NCBI GenBank assembly: GCA_018660405.1
Contig: JABJKL010000238.1
Location: forward strand, 1 to 8,326
Length of the DNA: 8,326 nucleotides
Source of the DNA: Pseudomonadota bacterium
GTDB taxonomy: Bacteria > Pseudomonadota > Gammaproteobacteria > Arenicellales > Arenicellaceae
Direction: 5' to 3'
Position 1 is the first letter of the stretch. Each line of letters opens with the position of its first letter. Made by a program: the position numbers and the translations under genes. Of the stretch, positions 5,766-8,326 are shown piece after piece. The notes beneath the pieces were generated by a model, which was given only the letters and a program-made list of their open reading frames with translations, did not search any database and had not been told where the DNA came from.

Positions 5766-8177
5766 TTAAAACCAATATTTGAGCCCGATATTCACCACCT
5801 GCGTCTCGTAGTAGTTCTCATAAATCGCATCAAATCCTGTACTATTTATATTTTGCTTTAATCCAAAATCATTCAGCACGTCAGAGAAGGAAAAATTAAT
5901 TTCGCCCCGGTTGTCAAACACCGGTTTTTTGAAACCTAAATCCAGTGAAGAGCGGGCCTCTTGTGTACCCTGGTCGATGGCTCTATCGGCGTAATAAATA
6001 AAGGAAACCTGCGCTTCCACTTCCCACGGCAGCTGGAACTCATTGCTGACTTTAATTTCCCAGGTATCGTCATCGGACGCTGCAATGGTTAGATCCCGTT
6101 GAAACGGAAATAATATAGTTACATCGTGTTCGTCTATTTGTATGTTGTACCAGTTAAAACTTCCGCTTAAGCGCCAGGTGTCAGAAATATCCTGGGTAAA
6201 CAATATTTCCAAACCGGTATGCTGCGCATCGCCGGTGTTTTGGTATATACGGTTTACGATGTCGTAGTTGGGATTGCTTACATCCTGCGCAAAGATTCGG
6301 GTGAAAGCATTGGATATATCACGATAGTAAAGTGAAGCAATTACCGAGCCGCTACCCCAAAGATGCTGAAACGCAACTTCGTAGTTGTTGGTGAATTGTG
6401 GGCGCAGGTACGGATTGCCAACTTTCAGCAATTCAGGGTCATCGTATTTCGCAAAAATACGCAGCTCGGGCTCGCCCGGGCGGTCCACACGGCGATTCAT
6501 ATATACAGCCAGGCTATTTTCGCCATTTAGCTTCCAGGTGAAGCGAACGTTGGGGTAAATCTCAAAATAGTCGTACGCGTCATTCTCGTCGTAATAAATA
6601 TTCTGGGCTGAGAACTCGTATGCCACATCGGTTTGCTCCAAACGAATCCCGGCTTCGACATCAAATGTTGGCCGCTCGAACACATAATTAGCGTAGCCAG
6701 CGTAGATATCTTCATTCCAGTCCGAAAAATCGCCCAAACCTTCGTAAATGACTGATTGCACCCCACGATCCACCAGATAGGTAACGGGTATCCAACGTTT
6801 TTGATACTTCAGGCCAGTTTCCAAACGACCACTGGCCAGTGGTCTGGTGTAGTCTACTTGCACCGGAATCGTGTATTCGGTTGCATCCAAATGGGTTGCG
6901 TCTGTTCCAATACGTACCGGAGATTCTTCATTCAAAAAGTAGGATTCGTCCTCCCATCCACGGGTAAACTGAATGCTCGAATCCAGCTCATGGCCTGGTT
7001 CAATAAACGAATATTTATGGCTAAAGCTTAAATTGGCGTAACCCGTAACTTCTTCTTCTCGCCAGAACCAAAATCGATTTCGTGTGCCCGATGCCTGGTC
7101 TATAAACGGCACTTGCGCGTTGTCCTCGTGTGACTCGTAATCAAAAAGAGCCGACAAAAAGAAACTGTGGTTGTCATTGACGAGCCAATCTGCACCGGTC
7201 TTTATGACGTAATGCACTTGTTCTCGATTCTCGGGCACTTGCGATTCAATTACTCGACCATCATCGTAAAAGCGGGTGGTAAATTCGTTATTCGGTAGTC
7301 GATCTTGTAGCAATACTTCCGCTTGTAGAAAATATCTGGCCTTATCCGTGTTGTAATTGAGATTCACGCTGGGCTGAACTTTGGGGTTAATCGAAAAACT
7401 ACCTAAATCAGTGGGCAAATCTTCGCGCGGTTTTGACAAGGCTCCCGCACCAACGCTTAAGCCAAAATCTCCAGTAAAACCCTCCTGATTTTCTTTTTTA
7501 TAGGTGATATTAATAATGCCAGCCATACCTGCCGCATCGTAACGCGAGGACGGATTATTAATGATTTCGATAGATTCCGCATTGGCCGATGGAATGCTAT
7601 CCAGACCAGTTTGGTTACCATAACCCGTGATCGCAGATGGTTTCCCATCGATCAAGATCACAACACGATCGCTGCCGCGCAACATTACTTTGCCGTCTTG
7701 TTCCACAGTGACACCGGGCAAGGTTTTCATAGCGTCCAGCAATGACCCGCCTGACTGGGCCACATTGTCAGACAGATTGTAGATGCGGTTGTTTAAGCTC
7801 GCTTCCAACCGATCAGATTGCCCGACAACTACCAGCTCTTCGAGATCGCCATCGATTCGCATCAGCGCGATCTGGCCCAGATCATAGATGGTATTTTTTG
7901 TGCCCACCAGCAACGCGTTCGTGCTTTTCTCGTAGCCGGGTGCGGTATAACTCAATGAATAATTACCCGATGCAAGTCCGGTAAGAATAAATCGACCACT
8001 TTCGTCGGTTACCGCAGCGGTAGCAATTAAATCGCTGTCAACAGAAAACACAGTGATCGTTGCGTTGTTGAGGCTTAACCCGGTCTGGGAATCAGCGACG
8101 GAGCCAGATACGGTAACGTCTGTTTGAGCCAATGACAGGCCACAAAACAACAATAGCGACAACAATAAATATTTCAT
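5766..8177 (-). CDS. TonB-dependent outer-membrane receptor with N-terminal carboxypeptidase-regulatory-like domain
   Basis: The 803-residue product starts with a signal peptide (MKYLLLSLLLFCGLSLA, cleavage near 17-18). A carboxypeptidase-regulatory-like beta-sandwich follows at about 20-105 (VSGSVADSQTG, then TDESGRFILTGLASGNYSL). A TonB-box-like ELVVVG lies at 114-119, and the plug domain at about 125-228, with LLDAMKTLPGV, VMLRGSDRVVILIDGKP and SRYDAAGMAGIINI. The rest is a beta-barrel of the OMP_b-brl_3 type, ending in the aromatic residue expected of barrel proteins (LKYWF). Such receptors import large or scarce substrates, for example glycans, peptides or metal chelates, using TonB-ExbBD energy. 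The ligand cannot be read from the sequence, and no transporter or hydrolase neighbour gives a clue. The ATG at 8177 is preferred over a GTG at 8183 because GGGGAG lies five bases before the ATG and would abut the GTG. The upstream 149 bp show no convincing Fur box or sigma70 promoter; TATATT near 8238 is the best -10-like sequence. All domains are present and no frameshift is seen. Confidence 0.93.
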   Translation of the reverse strand: MKYLLLSLLLFCGLSLAQTDVTVSGSVADSQTGLSLNNATITVFSVDSDLIATAAVTDESGRFILTGLASGNYSLSYTAPGYEKSTNALLVGTKNTIYDLGQIALMRIDGDLEELVVVGQSDRLEASLNNRIYNLSDNVAQSGGSLLDAMKTLPGVTVEQDGKVMLRGSDRVVILIDGKPSAITGYGNQTGLDSIPSANAESIEIINNPSSRYDAAGMAGIINITYKKENQEGFTGDFGLSVGAGALSKPREDLPTDLGSFSINPKVQPSVNLNYNTDKARYFLQAEVLLQDRLPNNEFTTRFYDDGRVIESQVPENREQVHYVIKTGADWLVNDNHSFFLSALFDYESHEDNAQVPFIDQASGTRNRFWFWREEEVTGYANLSFSHKYSFIEPGHELDSSIQFTRGWEDESYFLNEESPVRIGTDATHLDATEYTIPVQVDYTRPLASGRLETGLKYQKRWIPVTYLVDRGVQSVIYEGLGDFSDWNEDIYAGYANYVFERPTFDVEAGIRLEQTDVAYEFSAQNIYYDENDAYDYFEIYPNVRFTWKLNGENSLAVYMNRRVDRPGEPELRIFAKYDDPELLKVGNPYLRPQFTNNYEVAFQHLWGSGSVIASLYYRDISNAFTRIFAQDVSNPNYDIVNRIYQNTGDAQHTGLEILFTQDISDTWRLSGSFNWYNIQIDEHDVTILFPFQRDLTIAASDDDTWEIKVSNEFQLPWEVEAQVSFIYYADRAIDQGTQEARSSLDLGFKKPVFDNRGEINFSFSDVLNDFGLKQNINSTGFDAIYENYYETQVVNIGLKYWF

Positions 8178-8326
8178 AAGCACTCCCCGATCAATTGCGC
8201 CGCTCCGGCAACATCAAGTATGGGGGGTAAAAAATAATATAACCCAAGTGGTACTGGGGCGATTACGTACCCGATGGCTGGTCAATTAATATCTATATAA
8301 TGACTTAATATTCACTATCACCCCTA

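Noticed and set aside
8292..8323. Fur-box-like sequence upstream of the TonB-dependent receptor (ATAATGA ... TCACTATC)
   Set aside because: The half-sites are recognisable, but their spacing does not fit the 19-bp Fur box, and the sequence is simply AT-rich.

Overview
The window reads as chromosomal DNA of a Gram-negative bacterium, most likely a gammaproteobacterium. It carries an FkpA/Mip-type periplasmic isomerase, a proteobacterial threonyl-tRNA synthetase close to the E. coli enzyme, an outer-membrane lipoprotein candidate and a TonB-dependent receptor. The genus cannot be told from the sequence; a marine relative is only a guess.

Layout, left to right. Positions 1-606 (minus) hold the N-terminal 202 codons of an FKBP-type peptidyl-prolyl isomerase that runs off the left edge. 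A 121-bp gap contains a perfect stem-loop that also resembles one end of a repeat element further right. Positions 728-1582 (minus) encode a secreted M23 (LytM-type) metallopeptidase, and 1579-3534 (minus) encode threonyl-tRNA synthetase (thrS); the two overlap by 4 bp (ATGA) and must be co-transcribed. Directly upstream of thrS lies a 263-bp element (3538-3800) with 32-bp terminal inverted repeats (31/32 identical) and nested internal palindromes, which looks like a MITE. The Shine-Dalgarno of thrS lies inside its terminal repeat. Then, on the plus strand, come a TerC-family membrane protein (3989-4786) and a lipoprotein of unknown function (4970-5710). Finally a TonB-dependent outer-membrane receptor with an N-terminal carboxypeptidase-regulatory-like domain lies on the minus strand (5766-8177), convergent with the lipoprotein.

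How the genes relate. thrS is housekeeping, but it lacks its usual gammaproteobacterial partner infC and is instead coupled to a cell-wall peptidase. A third, degenerate copy of the element's terminal repeat lies at 682-706, on the far side of the thrS-M23 pair. It is inverted relative to the end at 3800, and CTAG abuts both outer ends. One reading, which is a hypothesis, is that thrS-M23 is or was a passenger between ends of the same repeat family. The remaining genes serve the cell envelope: a periplasmic folding catalyst, a wall peptidase, a probable metal exporter, a lipoprotein and an outer-membrane receptor. They show no sign of forming one pathway. No tRNA, rRNA, CRISPR array or transposase gene was seen. 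No gap of 300 bp or more lies outside the genes and the repeat element.
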